Below are positions 9,575 through 19,369 of a stretch of 64,000 nt of DNA, in pieces. The stretch's first letter is position 1; the number at the start of each line of letters is the position of its first letter. The DNA is from Streptomyces sp. NBC_01803 (GTDB lineage Bacteria; Actinomycetota; Actinomycetes; Streptomycetales; Streptomycetaceae): contig NZ_CP109073.1 in the NCBI RefSeq assembly GCF_035917415.1, forward strand, positions 4,200,501 through 4,264,500, read 5' to 3'. The position numbers and the translations under genes are program-made. The notes under the pieces are model-generated. The model worked only from the letters and a program-made list of their open reading frames with translations. It had not been told where the DNA came from and did not search any database.

Positions 9575-12500
9575 TCAGCGCACCCCCAGGTCGTTGTCGA
9601 TCAGGTCGAAGATCTCGTCGGCGGTGGCCGATTCGATCCGGTCGCCGGTGGCTGGCGCGCCGGCGTCGCCGTTCCGGCTCTCCAACTCACCGAGCAGGGA
9701 GCGCAGTCGGGCGCTGATCCCGGTCACCTCGGCCGCCGGGACCGAAGCCAGCAGCCCGGCGAGTCGGTCCAGCTCCCCGAGCACCCCGGACTCCCGTGCG
9801 GCGGCCCCCACGTCGGAGCGTTCCTCGATCAGCGACCTGACGTGCCGGGCCAGCGCCGCGACGGTGGGGTGCGCGAACGCGAGAGTGGACGGCAGGGTGA
9901 GGCCGGTGGCCTGCTGGAGGCGGTTGCGCAGGCGCACGGCGCCGAGCGAGTCGAGCCCCATCTCCTGGAACGCCCGTTCCGGGGCCACCGCGTCGGCGCC
10001 CGTGTGCCCGAGCACTTCCGCGACCTGGGCCGCGACCACCTCCAGCACCAGCGCGTCGCGCTCCTCCTCCGGAGCGGCGGCGACGCGGGCGGCGAGCGCC
10101 GCCCCGGAGGAGGCGTCGGCCGGGCGGGCCGCCGCGGCGGGCGCCAGCCCGCGCAGCGTCGCGGGCAGCGCGTCGTCCCGGGCCTGGGCGCGCAGCGCGG
10201 CGGTGTCGAGCAGGGCCGGGACGAGCAGCGCGTCGGCCGTTCCGTGCACGGCGTCGAACAGCCGCAGCCCCTCCTCGTTCGTCAGCGGCGCGAGCCCGGA
10301 GCGGCCCAGCCGGTCCACGCCGGAGCCGCCGAGGTGCCGGGTCATGTCGCTGGCCTCCTCCCACAGTCCCCAGGCGAGCGAGACGGCGGGCAGGCCCCGG
10401 GCGCGGCGCGATTGGGCGAGGGCGTCCAGGAAGGTGTTGGCGGCGGCGTAGTTGCCCTGTCCGGGGCCGCCGACCGTGCCCGCGACCGAGGAGAAGAGCA
10501 CGAACGACGCCAAGCCCTCGGCGTTCGCGGTCAGTTCATGCAGGTGTCGGGCGGCGTCGACCTTCGGGCGCAGCACCCGGTCCAGCCGCTCGGGGGTGAG
10601 GGACTCGATCAGGCCGTCGTCCAGCACTCCGGCCGAGTGGACGACGGCGGTCAGTGGGTGCGCGGCGGGCACGGCGGCCAGCAGCGCCGCGACCTCGTCG
10701 CGGTCGGCCACGTCGCAGGCGGCTACCGTGACGCCGGCGCCGAGCGCGGCCAGCTCCTCCGCCAACGCGGCGGCGCCGGGGGCGGCTCGGCCGCGCCGGC
10801 TGGCCAGCAGCAGGTGGCGGGCGCCGTGTTCGGCGGCCAGGTGCCGGGCGACGAGGGCGCCGAGGCCGCTGGTGCCGCCGGTGATCAGGACCGTGCCGTC
10901 GGGGTCGAACGCCAGCGGGCCGCCCGCCGCGCCCCGGGCCCGGACCAGGCGGGGAACGTGCGGCCGGCCGGCGCGGATCGCGAGCTGTGGTTCGCCGGAT
11001 TCGAGGGCGGCGGGCAGCGCCTGCCAGGAGGCGGCGTCACCGTCGAGGTCCGCGAGGACGAACCGCCCGGGGTGTTCGGACTGGGCCGAGCGGACCAGGC
11101 CCCACAACGGCGCCTGGCCGGTGTCGACATCGGCCCCGGGCGCGGTGGCCACGGCGCCCCGGGTGACGAACACCAGCCTGGTCGTGGCCAGTCGCTCCTC
11201 GTCCAGCCAGGCCCGCAGCAGGGCGAAGGTCCGGTGCGCGGTGTCGTGCGGGTCGGGGTGACCGGCCGCGACCAGCACCGCTTCGGGGGCGGCCGTTCCC
11301 TCGGCGATGACCCCGGCGAGCGTGGCCGGGTCGGCGTGACGCGGCGCGTCGGCGTCGGACGCCTCGGGCAGGGCGTCACCGAGCACCGCCCAGTGGACGG
11401 CCGGTGACGCGGACGAGACGGAAACGGCGGGCAGCGGCGTCCAGTCGAGCCGGAACAGCGAATCGGCGGTGGTGCGCAGCGACGCCAACTGGGCCTGGCT
11501 CACCGGCCGGGCGACCACCGCGTCGACCGAGACGACCGGTGTGCCGGTCTCGTCGGCCGCCGTCATCCGGACCGTTCCCGGGCCGGTGCCCGCGCCGAGC
11601 GGGGCCAGGGTGACCCGCAGCCGGGTCGCCCCGGGCCGCAGCAGCCGCACGCCGGACCAGGTGAACGGCAGCCACGCCTGTCCCGACTCCGCGCCCGGGC
11701 CGGTCAGTTCGGTCAGCCGGGCGTGGAACGCGGCGTCGAGCAGCGCCGGGTGCAGGCCGAAGGCGCCGGCCTCCGCGCCGAGCTCGACATCGGCGAGCAG
11801 GGTGTCGCCGCGCCGCCAGGCCGCGCGCAGTCCTTGGAAGACCGGGCCGTAGCCGAAGCCCCGGTCCGCGAGTTCGTCGTAGAGGCCATCGACGGGCAGC
11901 GGCACGGCGTCCGGCGGCGGCCAGGCGGCGAAGGTCGCCGCGTCGGGGGTGGGTTGCCCGGCGTCGGGCGCGAGGAGTCCGGTGGCGTGCCGGGTCCAGT
12001 CGGCCGGGTCCGCGCCGGAAGTGCCGCCGGTGGGGCGGGAGTGGACGGCGATCGGGCGGCGCCCGAGGGCGTCCGGCTCCCCGACCGAGGTCTGGAGATC
12101 GACCGCGCCGCCGTCCGCGATGGCCAGCGGCTCCTCGATCGTCAGCTCCTCGACCACCCCGCAGCCGGTCTGCGCCCCGGCGTGCGCGGCCAGTTCGACG
12201 AAGGCGGTGCCGGGCACCAGGACCGTGCCGTAGACGGCGTGGTCGGTGAGCCAGGGGTGGGTGTCGCGGGAGAGCCGACCGGTGAACAACCACCCGTCGC
12301 CGTCGGCCCGTTCGACGGCCGCGGCCAGCAGCGGGTGCCCGGTGGACCGCAGCCCAGCCCCGGCCACGTCGCCGTCGGCGCCGTCGGCGGTGGCGCGCGG
12401 CGCGGCCCAGAAGCGTTCGGCGCGGAACGGGTAGGTGGGCAGCGTGACGCGGCGGGCGCGGGCCGGGTCGTGGACCGTCGCCCACGCCACGGGCGCGCCG

Positions 12501-15454
12501 TGCGTGTGGGCCTCGGCGAGCGCGGCGGTGAACCGGCGGGGGCCGCCGTCGTCGCGGTGCAGGGAGCCGATGACGCTCGCCGGCTCGTCCCCGGCGCCCG
12601 CCGTCTCGATGATCTGCTCGACCGCGACGCCGAGCACCGGGTGCGGGCTGACCTCGATGAACATGGTGTAGCCCTGGGCGAGCAGGCCCCGCACGGTCTC
12701 CTCGAAGCGGACGGTCTGCCGCAGATTGCGGAACCAGTAGCCCGCGTCGAGCCCCCCCGTGGCGAACTCGCCGCCGGTGACGGTGGAGTGGAAACGCACG
12801 TCACCGCCGCGCGGCGTGACCGGTGCCAAGTCCTCGGCCAGCCGCGCCCGCAGGCCCTCGACCTGCGCGGAGTGTGAGGCGTAGTCCACGTTGATGCGCC
12901 GGGCCCAGACCCCGGCCTCGGCGCACGTGTCGAGCAGACCGGTCAGGGCCTCCGGCGTGCCGGAAACGATGGTGGAGGAAGGGCCGTTGACCGCCGCGAC
13001 GGAGATCCGGTCACCCCACGGCGCCAGCAGCGGCAGCAGCCGCCCGGACGGGGCGGTCACGGACACCATGCCGCCCTGGCCCTCCAGAGCGCGGATCGCG
13101 CGGCTGCGCAACGCCACGACGCGGGCGGCGTCTTCGAGGGAGAGGCCGCCCGCCACGCAGGCGGCGGCGATCTCGCCCTGCGAGTGGCCGACGACCGCGT
13201 CCGGCCGCACCCCGTGGTGGCGCCACAGCTCGGCCAGCGAGACCATCACGGCCCACAGCGCGGGCTGGACGACGTCGACGCGGTCGAGCGGCGGCGCCCC
13301 GGGCGCGCCGCTGAGCACCTCGTCCAGCGACCAGTCCGTGTGCGGGGCGAGCGCGTCGGCGCAGGCCCGCAGCGTTTCGGCGAAGTGGGGGTGGGCGGCG
13401 GCGAGTTCGCGGCCCATGCCGAGCCACTGGGTGCCCTGGCCGGGGAAGAGGAAGGCCGTCCTGCCGGTGGTGGCCCGGCCCGTGAAGGCGCCCGGCGGCA
13501 GCTCGTCGCGTGCGAAGGTGTCGAGGGCGGCGAGGAGTTCATCCGCGGTCTCGCCCGTGACGGCGGCCCGGTGCGGGTGATGGGTCCGGGTGTGGGCGAG
13601 GGCGGTGGCGATGTCGGCCGGGGCGGCGTCCGGGTGGTGGGTGGTGAGGTGGGTGTGGAGGCGGCGGGCCTGATCGCGCAGCGCCGCCTCGGACTTGGCG
13701 GACAGCGTCCAGGCCACCGGTCCGGCTTTGGCGTCGTCCGGCGCGGGTTCGTCCGCCGCGCCGGGTGGCTCTTCCACGATGACATGGGCGTTGGTGCCGC
13801 CGACGCCGAACGCGGAGATGGCGGCGCGGCGGGCGTGGTCGGGGGTGCGGGGCCAGGGCCGGGGCTCGGTGAGGAGGCTGACGGTGCCCGGCCAGTCCGC
13901 GTTGCCGGTGGGCCGGTCGACGTGGAGGGTGGCGGGCAGCGTCTCGTGGCGGAGGGCCATCAGCATCTTGATCAGTCCGCCGATCCCGGCCGCCGCCTGG
14001 CTATGGCCGATGTTGGACTTCAACGAGCCGAGGTGGAGGGGTGGTTGGCCCGGCTCGCGGTGCTGTCCGTAGGCGGTGTGGAGGGCGTCGATCTCGATGG
14101 GGTCGCCGAGAGTGGTGCCGGTGCCGTGACCCTCGACGGCGTCGATGTCCCGCGGCTTCAGCCGGGCGTCGGTGAGGGCCTGGGTGATGACGCGGGTCTG
14201 GGACGGGCCGTTGGGCGCGGTGAGGCCGTTGCTCGCGCCGTCCTGGTTGACGGCTGTGCCGCGGATCAGGCCCAGGACGCGGTGGCCGTTGCGCCGGGCG
14301 TCGCTGAGCCGTTCCAGCAGGATGACGCCGATACCCTCGGACCAGCCGGTGCCGTCGGCGGCCTGGGCGTACGACTTGCACCGGCCGTCGGGGGAGAGGG
14401 CGCGCTGGCGACTGAACTCCGTGAAGATCTTGGGCGTCGCCATCACGGCGACACCGCCGGCGAGGGCGAGGGAGCATTCGCCGCGCCGCAGGGCCTGTGC
14501 CGCCAGGTGGACGCTGACGAGGGAAGAGGAGCAGGCGGTGTCGACGGTGAGGGCCGGTCCTTCGAGGCCGTAGACGTAGGAGACCCGGCCGGAGAGCACG
14601 CTCCCCGCCGAGCCGATCCCCCAGTACCCCTCCAACTCCCCGGGCCCGAACCGGGCGACCTGTTCGTAGTCCTGGCCGCTGCTGCCGATGTAGACGCCGG
14701 TGGGGGATCGTCTGAGCGACGTCGGGTCGAGCCCGGCGTCCTCCAGGGTCTCCCAGACGGTCTGCAGCAGCAGCCGCTGCTGCGGGTCCATGGCCAGTGC
14801 CTCGGTCCGGCCGATGCCGAAGAAGTCCGCGTCGAACTCCGTGACGCCGTCGAGGAATCCGCCGGATGCCGCGTAGCTCGTGCCGGGCCGGTCCGGGTCG
14901 GGGTCGATGAGCCGGTCCAGGTCCCAGCCACGGTCGGTGGGGAAGTCCCCGACCACGTCCAGGCCGCGCGCGACCACGTCCCACAGCTCGGCCGGGGAGC
15001 CGACACCGCCGGGATAGCGGCAGGCCATGCCCACGACGGCCACCGGGTCGTCGTCCTCGTCGGTGCTCGACTCGCCCGTCGGCGCCTCGGGTTCGTCGGG
15101 CGCGGCGGTGGTGGACACGGGCGGGAAGCCGAGCAGCGAGAGCAGATGCCCGGCCACGTCGGCGGGGGTCGGGTGGTCGAAGAGGAGGGTGAGCGGCAGC
15201 TTGAGGCCGACCGCCTTGCCGAGCCGGCCGGTCAACTCGACGGCGGCCAGGGAGTTGTAGCCGTAGTCGCGGTACGCGCGGTCCGGGTCGATGGTGTGGG
15301 GGGCGGTGCCGAGCAGCCCGGCGGTCTGCTCCCGGACCAACTGGAGCACGGCCGGGTGCCGGTCGTCGTCGGGCAGGTCGGTGAGGCGGGCCGCGAACGG
15401 ATGGATCCGCGCCACGGAGTCGTCCGAACGATCAGCCGAATGAGCAGCAGCCAT
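9575..15454 (-). CDS. Type I polyketide synthase, ACP-KS-AT-DH-KR-ACP (starter-accepting module)
   Basis: The start was placed at the ATG at 15454, which has a GGAGGG site 4 nt upstream; the GTG 12 nt further out has none. The 1959-residue protein starts directly with an ACP (Ser68 in GYNSL) and no loading AT or KSQ, so a starter must be delivered in trans. KS follows (about 137-562; Cys308, His443, His484). The AT has Ser758 in GHSQG and YASH at 858-861, predicting methylmalonyl-CoA. The DH has His1072 in [10 protein letters not shown] and Asp1240. The KR has TGGTSGLG at 1525 onward, LDD at 1611-1613 (B-type stereochemistry), Ser1656 and Tyr1669. The second ACP has Ser1836, and a C-terminal docking tail ends the protein (about 1886-1959). 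No ER is seen, so an alpha-methyl enoyl unit is predicted. Confidence 0.95.
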   Translation of the reverse strand: MAAAHSADRSDDSVARIHPFAARLTDLPDDDRHPAVLQLVREQTAGLLGTAPHTIDPDRAYRDYGYNSLAAVELTGRLGKAVGLKLPLTLLFDHPTPADVAGHLLSLLGFPPVSTTAAPDEPEAPTGESSTDEDDDPVAVVGMACRYPGGVGSPAELWDVVARGLDVVGDFPTDRGWDLDRLIDPDPDRPGTSYAASGGFLDGVTEFDADFFGIGRTEALAMDPQQRLLLQTVWETLEDAGLDPTSLRRSPTGVYIGSSGQDYEQVARFGPGELEGYWGIGSAGSVLSGRVSYVYGLEGPALTVDTACSSSLVSVHLAAQALRRGECSLALAGGVAVMATPKIFTEFSRQRALSPDGRCKSYAQAADGTGWSEGIGVILLERLSDARRNGHRVLGLIRGTAVNQDGASNGLTAPNGPSQTRVITQALTDARLKPRDIDAVEGHGTGTTLGDPIEIDALHTAYGQHREPGQPPLHLGSLKSNIGHSQAAAGIGGLIKMLMALRHETLPATLHVDRPTGNADWPGTVSLLTEPRPWPRTPDHARRAAISAFGVGGTNAHVIVEEPPGAADEPAPDDAKAGPVAWTLSAKSEAALRDQARRLHTHLTTHHPDAAPADIATALAHTRTHHPHRAAVTGETADELLAALDTFARDELPPGAFTGRATTGRTAFLFPGQGTQWLGMGRELAAAHPHFAETLRACADALAPHTDWSLDEVLSGAPGAPPLDRVDVVQPALWAVMVSLAELWRHHGVRPDAVVGHSQGEIAAACVAGGLSLEDAARVVALRSRAIRALEGQGGMVSVTAPSGRLLPLLAPWGDRISVAAVNGPSSTIVSGTPEALTGLLDTCAEAGVWARRINVDYASHSAQVEGLRARLAEDLAPVTPRGGDVRFHSTVTGGEFATGGLDAGYWFRNLRQTVRFEETVRGLLAQGYTMFIEVSPHPVLGVAVEQIIETAGAGDEPASVIGSLHRDDGGPRRFTAALAEAHTHGAPVAWATVHDPARARRVTLPTYPFRAERFWAAPRATADGADGDVAGAGLRSTGHPLLAAAVERADGDGWLFTGRLSRDTHPWLTDHAVYGTVLVPGTAFVELAAHAGAQTGCGVVEELTIEEPLAIADGGAVDLQTSVGEPDALGRRPIAVHSRPTGGTSGADPADWTRHATGLLAPDAGQPTPDAATFAAWPPPDAVPLPVDGLYDELADRGFGYGPVFQGLRAAWRRGDTLLADVELGAEAGAFGLHPALLDAAFHARLTELTGPGAESGQAWLPFTWSGVRLLRPGATRLRVTLAPLGAGTGPGTVRMTAADETGTPVVSVDAVVARPVSQAQLASLRTTADSLFRLDWTPLPAVSVSSASPAVHWAVLGDALPEASDADAPRHADPATLAGVIAEGTAAPEAVLVAAGHPDPHDTAHRTFALLRAWLDEERLATTRLVFVTRGAVATAPGADVDTGQAPLWGLVRSAQSEHPGRFVLADLDGDAASWQALPAALESGEPQLAIRAGRPHVPRLVRARGAAGGPLAFDPDGTVLITGGTSGLGALVARHLAAEHGARHLLLASRRGRAAPGAAALAEELAALGAGVTVAACDVADRDEVAALLAAVPAAHPLTAVVHSAGVLDDGLIESLTPERLDRVLRPKVDAARHLHELTANAEGLASFVLFSSVAGTVGGPGQGNYAAANTFLDALAQSRRARGLPAVSLAWGLWEEASDMTRHLGGSGVDRLGRSGLAPLTNEEGLRLFDAVHGTADALLVPALLDTAALRAQARDDALPATLRGLAPAAAARPADASSGAALAARVAAAPEEERDALVLEVVAAQVAEVLGHTGADAVAPERAFQEMGLDSLGAVRLRNRLQQATGLTLPSTLAFAHPTVAALARHVRSLIEERSDVGAAARESGVLGELDRLAGLLASVPAAEVTGISARLRSLLGELESRNGDAGAPATGDRIESATADEIFDLIDNDLGVR

Positions 15455-15458
15455 GTCA

Positions 15459-15464
15459 CCCTCC
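15459..15464 (-). promoter_or_regulatory. Ribosome binding site deciding the PKS start
   Basis: GGAGGG on the minus strand lies 4 nt before the ATG at 15454. It supports that start over the GTG at 15466, which overlaps this site and has no Shine-Dalgarno sequence of its own. Confidence 0.75.
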
Positions 15465-15550
15465 ACGTTTGGTCCCCCGGTCCGGTCCCGTGCTCTCCGG
15501 TCGCGCGCTTGAAGGCGTCGGGCGTTCGTCGTCCTGCGGAAGCAGGCGGA

Positions 15551-16402
15551 TCAGCCGGCTCCGGCCGGCCGCTTCAGCAGGAACTCCCGGATGTGTCCGG
15601 CGAGTCGCTGGGGCTGGTCCTCGGGGATCAGCGTGTAGCTGTCCGCGATCTCCACGAGTTCGCCGTGCGGCAGTAGCTCGGCGAGGCGCCGCCCGTGCTC
15701 GGGTGGCATGACTTTGTCCTCGGCGGCCCACGCGACGAGCGCGGGGCGGTCGAAGTCGCGTAACCGCTCGGACCACGCCAGGAGTTCGGCCTTGGGTGGC
15801 ACGCTCAAGACATACTTGCGCAGGTCGCGGCGGATCTCCTTGGACGTCCACAGCGGGTGGAACCAGTCGTCCATGACGTCGTGCGGGACCGGCCGCTTGC
15901 TCATCCGTCCCCAGGTCATGGGCAGTCGCCGCATGGGCTTCAACTTCAGCAGCCCGAAGGCGCCGTTGAGGCCGCCGGGGAGTCTGGCGGCGGCGAGGAG
16001 ATTGCTGCCCGGGAGGCCGGGCGGGTAGTTGTCGAACGCCTCGCACGAGGTGATGACCAGTCGGCCGATCCGCTGGTCGCGGCCCTCGGCGACGAGCGTC
16101 TGCGGGCCGCCCCAGTCGTTCATGACGAGCGTGACATCGCGCAGGTCAAGGCGGTCGAGGAACTCCTCGACGAGGCGGGCGACTCCGAGGATCGACAGAT
16201 CGGCGTCCGGGCGCATGGGCCGACGGTGGCCGCCCAGCGGCAGGTTCGGGACGACGCAGCGGAAGCCGGAGCGCAGGTCGGCCACCACGTGCCGCCACAG
16301 CGAGCCGTTCATCGCGACGCCGTGCAGAAGCACCACGACGGGACCGTCGGTCCCCGTGTCCTCGTACTCGATGGTGCCGGCGGACAGCTCCACCTCAGCC
16401 AT
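15551..16402 (-). CDS. Alpha/beta hydrolase, haloalkane-dehalogenase-like, with Asp nucleophile
   Basis: The 283-residue alpha/beta hydrolase starts at the ATG at 16402; a longer open frame to 16534 lacks a ribosome site. The oxyanion motif VVLLHGVAMNG is at residues 22-33. The nucleophile elbow reads VMNDWGGP with Asp96, the dehalogenase/epoxide hydrolase/OleB type rather than the serine type. The usual catalytic His of the C-terminal GH motif is replaced: ADSYTLIPEDQP puts Tyr256 there. One leucine is encoded by TTA (minus strand, 15773-15771), so translation may depend on the bldA tRNA. It is the first gene of the leftward PKS block and may control expression of, or process, the polyketide. 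The substrate is unknown. Confidence 0.82.
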   Translation of the reverse strand: MAEVELSAGTIEYEDTGTDGPVVVLLHGVAMNGSLWRHVVADLRSGFRCVVPNLPLGGHRRPMRPDADLSILGVARLVEEFLDRLDLRDVTLVMNDWGGPQTLVAEGRDQRIGRLVITSCEAFDNYPPGLPGSNLLAAARLPGGLNGAFGLLKLKPMRRLPMTWGRMSKRPVPHDVMDDWFHPLWTSKEIRRDLRKYVLSVPPKAELLAWSERLRDFDRPALVAWAAEDKVMPPEHGRRLAELLPHGELVEIADSYTLIPEDQPQRLAGHIREFLLKRPAGAG

Positions 16403-16440
16403 CTTCGACCCCCGTGGTCGTTGAAATACGGCCCGGATGA

Positions 16441-16470
16441 CGACCTGGTCATACCTGGTCAGGGTGGTCG
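16441..16470. promoter_or_regulatory. Three phased TGGTC direct repeats upstream of the hydrolase/PKS block
   Basis: Consecutive 10-mers CGACCTGGTC, ATACCTGGTC and AGGGTGGTCG place TGGTC three times with 10 and 9 bp spacing, about one DNA turn. They lie 39-68 bp upstream of the hydrolase start. Phased direct repeats at this position resemble activator (SARP-type) boxes, but the spacing is not the classical 11 bp. The operator role is inference. Confidence 0.3.
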
Positions 16471-16880
16471 TCTTCAGGGCGGTGTATGGCGATAACCCGA
16501 TGTGCGTAGCCATCGGTGGTGGCCGACAGTACACCGAACGACCCGCCGTCGCACCCCCTTCCCGCCGAACTCACAAATTCATGCAATGAGTTGGCCGAAG
16601 ATACTGGCGATGGCTTCCCCGGTCGTGCAAGATGGCCCACGGCGCTCCACGGGGGACGCGCGGATTGACCTGAGTTTGTCATCGCGTGTTCAACCAAAGG
16701 GTGCCTTCCGGTGGCCACCCCCACCTCGGGTCACAGAGTTCTTTTCCCAGCCGCGATGTCGCGGCGTAGCGCCGGACCAGCCGGCCACGAGAAGCCTGAC
16801 CGCGAGCGAGAAGAGTCGGCCCGCCCCATCCCGGTTTCATTTCCGTTACGGTGGCGAGGCGGACCCATTAATTCACTCTT

Positions 16881-16889
16881 AAGGAGAGG
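16881..16889 (+). promoter_or_regulatory. Strong ribosome binding site of the free ACP gene
   Basis: AAGGAGAGG lies 8 nt before the GTG at 16898 and fixes that start. It is one of the strongest Shine-Dalgarno sites in the window, as is usual for highly translated free ACPs. Confidence 0.8.
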
Positions 16890-16897
16890 TTAATTAC

Positions 16898-17149
16898 GTG
16901 ATCACCGCTGAAGAAGTGTGCGGCCTCATAGCCAAGAAGCTCGGCAGCAAGGCGGATTCGTTCACCCTCAACGAGGGTACGACCTTCGACGAGGTCGGCC
17001 TGTCGAGCCTCCAGATCGCCGACATCGTCTACACCATCGAGGACGACCTGGAGATCCAATTCGACCCCAGCAAAGCGGCGTCGGTGAAGACCGTGGGCGA
17101 CCTCGTGCGCCTCGCGGAGACGACGAAGCTGGGCAGCGTCGAGGCGTGA
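16898..17149 (+). CDS. Free-standing acyl carrier protein
   Basis: The 83-residue discrete ACP is acidic and helical, with the phosphopantetheine serine in GLSSLQIADIV (about residue 37). It is preceded by a strong AAGGAGAGG site. Its GTGA overlap with the methyltransferase gene implies that the two are made together, so the methyltransferase probably acts on the acyl chain bound to this ACP, or the pair prepares the starter that is later passed to the N-terminal ACP of the PKS. The PPTase encoded at 21345-22088 could activate it. The carrier assignment is firm; its place in the pathway is inference. Confidence 0.93.
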   Translation: MITAEEVCGLIAKKLGSKADSFTLNEGTTFDEVGLSSLQIADIVYTIEDDLEIQFDPSKAASVKTVGDLVRLAETTKLGSVEA

Positions 17150-18012
17150 CGACGGTCGACTACCAGGGCGCCACGGCGGAATCGATCAGGCATCACTATG
17201 ACGTCTCGAACGACTTCTACGCCTTGTGGCTGGACGCCTCGCTGACTTACACCTGCGCGCTGTGGGGCGAGGGTGACACGCTGGAGGACGCGCAGCGCCG
17301 GAAGCTCGATTACCTTATCGAGGGGGCTCGCGCGACGGGTGCCCGCCGGGTGCTCGATGTCGGCTGCGGCTGGGGAAGCCTGCTGAACCGGCTGGTCGGA
17401 GAGCACGCCGTCGGTCAGGCCGTCGGACTGACCCTCAGCGACAGCCAGGCCGAGTTGCTGCGGGCCAGGGAGCTGCCCCGCACCGAGGTGCGCGTCGAGA
17501 ACTGGCTCGACCACGAGCCGGACGAGAAGTACGACGCGATCATCTCAATCGGAGCCTTCGAACACTTCGCACGAACCGGACTTTCCCGGACCGAGCGGGT
17601 GGCGGCATACCGGGAATTCTTCGCCCGGTGTCGGTCATGGCTCCCCAAGGGGGGCCGAATCGCCCTGCAGACGAACATCAAGGGCAACAACGTGCTCATG
17701 GACAAGCAGGCCGTCCGCGACCTGATGTTCATCATCGAGACCATCTTCCCGGAGTCGGAGATTCCGGCTCTGTCCGAGGTCATCGAGGGCAGCGAAAAGC
17801 TCTTCGACATCGTCACCGTGCGCAACGACCCGGATCACTACAGTCGAACCTGCCAGGAATGGCTGGACCGGCTGCGGGCCAACCGGGATCGCGCGGTCGA
17901 GTGCGCCGGAGAGCTGAACGTCGCCAACTACGAAAGGTATCTGGGCGCCACTGTCGGGCACTTCCGGAACCGTCACCTGGGCCTGTCCAGGCTGATTCTC
18001 GAAGCGGTCTGA
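17146..18012 (+). CDS. SAM-dependent methyltransferase, cyclopropane-fatty-acid-synthase family
   Basis: The 288-residue enzyme starts at the GTG overlapping the ACP stop. The opening IRHHYDVSNDFYALWLD is the hallmark of the CFA synthase/mycolic acid methyltransferase family, and the SAM motif VLDVGCGWGSLL is at about residues 69-80. The acidic loop and AFEHF segment also match. Length fits the short (about 290 aa) mycobacterial type rather than the roughly 380-400 aa CFA synthases. Family members transfer a methyl to a carbon-carbon double bond to give a cyclopropane, methyl branch or exomethylene. With a free ACP next to it, an ACP-bound unsaturated acyl chain is the likely substrate. Confidence 0.88.
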   Translation: MTTVDYQGATAESIRHHYDVSNDFYALWLDASLTYTCALWGEGDTLEDAQRRKLDYLIEGARATGARRVLDVGCGWGSLLNRLVGEHAVGQAVGLTLSDSQAELLRARELPRTEVRVENWLDHEPDEKYDAIISIGAFEHFARTGLSRTERVAAYREFFARCRSWLPKGGRIALQTNIKGNNVLMDKQAVRDLMFIIETIFPESEIPALSEVIEGSEKLFDIVTVRNDPDHYSRTCQEWLDRLRANRDRAVECAGELNVANYERYLGATVGHFRNRHLGLSRLILEAV

Positions 18013-18046
18013 AGGCAGCTCCCACAGCAAGGCGAAGGGGCACCAA

Positions 18047-19369
18047 TTGAGCGATCGAAAACACGTCGTGTACTGGCACGACACGGAACCCGTCGTGCCC
18101 GGCCCCGCCCTGCGGGAAACGGTCGACTGCGACGTCTGCATCGTCGGCGGCGGCTTCACCGGCCTGTGGACGGCTTTCTTCCTCAAAGAGGCCGAACCCG
18201 CCCTGGACATCCGGATCGTGGAGGCGAAACACTCCGGTTACGGCGCTTCCGGCCGGGCCGATGGATTCGTCACGCCGACGGTCGGCAAGGACATCCAGGC
18301 GCTGGTCGACAAATTCGGGACGCAGCGCGCTCTGGAGGCCACCCAGGCCGTCGGGCGCTCGATCCTGGAAATCGGCCGATTCACCCGCCGGAACAAGGTG
18401 GACGCCGAGTACGAGGCCAACGACTACCTCATGGTGGCCACCGACCCGGCTCAGGTGAGGCGCCTGGAGCACGACCGGACCCTGGCCGAGCGGATCGGCG
18501 GTGTCGCGCCCGAGATCCTGTCGCGCGCCGACAGCCAGGCCGTCGTCGGCTCGCCGGCGGTGCAGGCGAGCATGCGCATCGGCGGCGCGCTGGTCAATCC
18601 GTTCAAGCTGACCCGTGGCCTGGCCCGCGTGCTGCGCGACCAGGGCGTCACCATCTACGACGACACACCCTGCGTGGACGTCGAACGGGGCGTCCGCTCC
18701 ACCGTCGTCACGCCCGGCGGGCGCGTCACCGCCGACAAGGTGGTCCTCGCCACCAACGTCCACATGGACTCCTTCCCGGCCTTCCGCAACAAGGTCGTGC
18801 CCATCTGGACCTACGCCATGGTGAGCGAACCCCTCACCGACGCGCAGCTCGCCCGCGTGCCGTGGGCGGGCCGGGAGGGCCTGGTCGAGGCCAAGTCCCT
18901 GCTGACCTGTGCCCGTTTCACCCACGACAACCGGATCATGTTCGCCGGCGGCCCGGCTCCGTACTACTGGGGCCGCGACCGGCGGCAGCGCAATATGAAC
19001 CGCGAGCAGGTCTACGCCGAGATCCACCGGGAGTTCCTGCGGTTCTTCCCGATGTGGCGGGACGTCGAGTTCACCTACGCGTACGGCGGCACCGCCGACG
19101 TGGTGCGCGACTACGCCCCCCACTTCGGCACCATCGGGGATGGCGTCTACTACGGCTACGGGTACTGCGGCAACGGCATCGCCATGACCCACCTCGGCGG
19201 CAAGGTCCTGCGCGACCTCGTCCTCGGGAAGGACAGCGACTACACCCGCCTGCTCGTGGTCGACAACGAGGACCGCAAGCCCCCCGCCGCGTATCCGCCC
19301 GAGCCCCTGCTCTACATCGGCTCGCGTGTGGTGACCCGGCTGATGGACTGGAAGGACTCGCGGGCATGA
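18047..19369 (+). CDS. FAD-dependent oxidoreductase of the DAO family
   Basis: Translation starts at TTG 18047, 6 nt after GAAGGGG. The 440-residue protein has CDVCIVGGGFTGLWTAFFL (FAD motif, about 28-46) and GYGASGRADGF, the DAO-family counterpart of the GASGRNGG loop. A late GYGYCGNGIAMTHLGGK segment is the second FAD-contact region. DAO-family enzymes oxidise amines or secondary amines (e.g. gamma-glutamylputrescine or glycine oxidases). It follows the methyltransferase with a short gap and overlaps the next gene by ATGA, so it belongs to the same operon. The true substrate is unknown; oxidation or reduction of the methylated acyl-ACP is possible but speculative. Confidence 0.85.
   Translation: MSDRKHVVYWHDTEPVVPGPALRETVDCDVCIVGGGFTGLWTAFFLKEAEPALDIRIVEAKHSGYGASGRADGFVTPTVGKDIQALVDKFGTQRALEATQAVGRSILEIGRFTRRNKVDAEYEANDYLMVATDPAQVRRLEHDRTLAERIGGVAPEILSRADSQAVVGSPAVQASMRIGGALVNPFKLTRGLARVLRDQGVTIYDDTPCVDVERGVRSTVVTPGGRVTADKVVLATNVHMDSFPAFRNKVVPIWTYAMVSEPLTDAQLARVPWAGREGLVEAKSLLTCARFTHDNRIMFAGGPAPYYWGRDRRQRNMNREQVYAEIHREFLRFFPMWRDVEFTYAYGGTADVVRDYAPHFGTIGDGVYYGYGYCGNGIAMTHLGGKVLRDLVLGKDSDYTRLLVVDNEDRKPPAAYPPEPLLYIGSRVVTRLMDWKDSRA

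Larger units (their letters stand above)
16403..16897. other. Divergent intergenic region of the biosynthetic locus
   Basis: These 495 bases separate the leftward hydrolase/PKS block from the rightward ACP block and must hold promoters for both. The composition is less GC-rich than the flanks, especially at 16560-16700. No coding frame here looks real. Direct repeats at 16441-16470 are described separately. I could not assign -35/-10 boxes with confidence. Confidence 0.6.

Noticed and set aside
7253..11407. Very long rightward open frame opposite the PKS genes
   Set aside because: Composition is Gly/Arg/Ala/Val-rich without motifs and mirrors the leftward PKS codons; it is a high-GC shadow. 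The same holds for 13184-15676 and the leftward 1813-codon frame at 36660-42101 before 37643.
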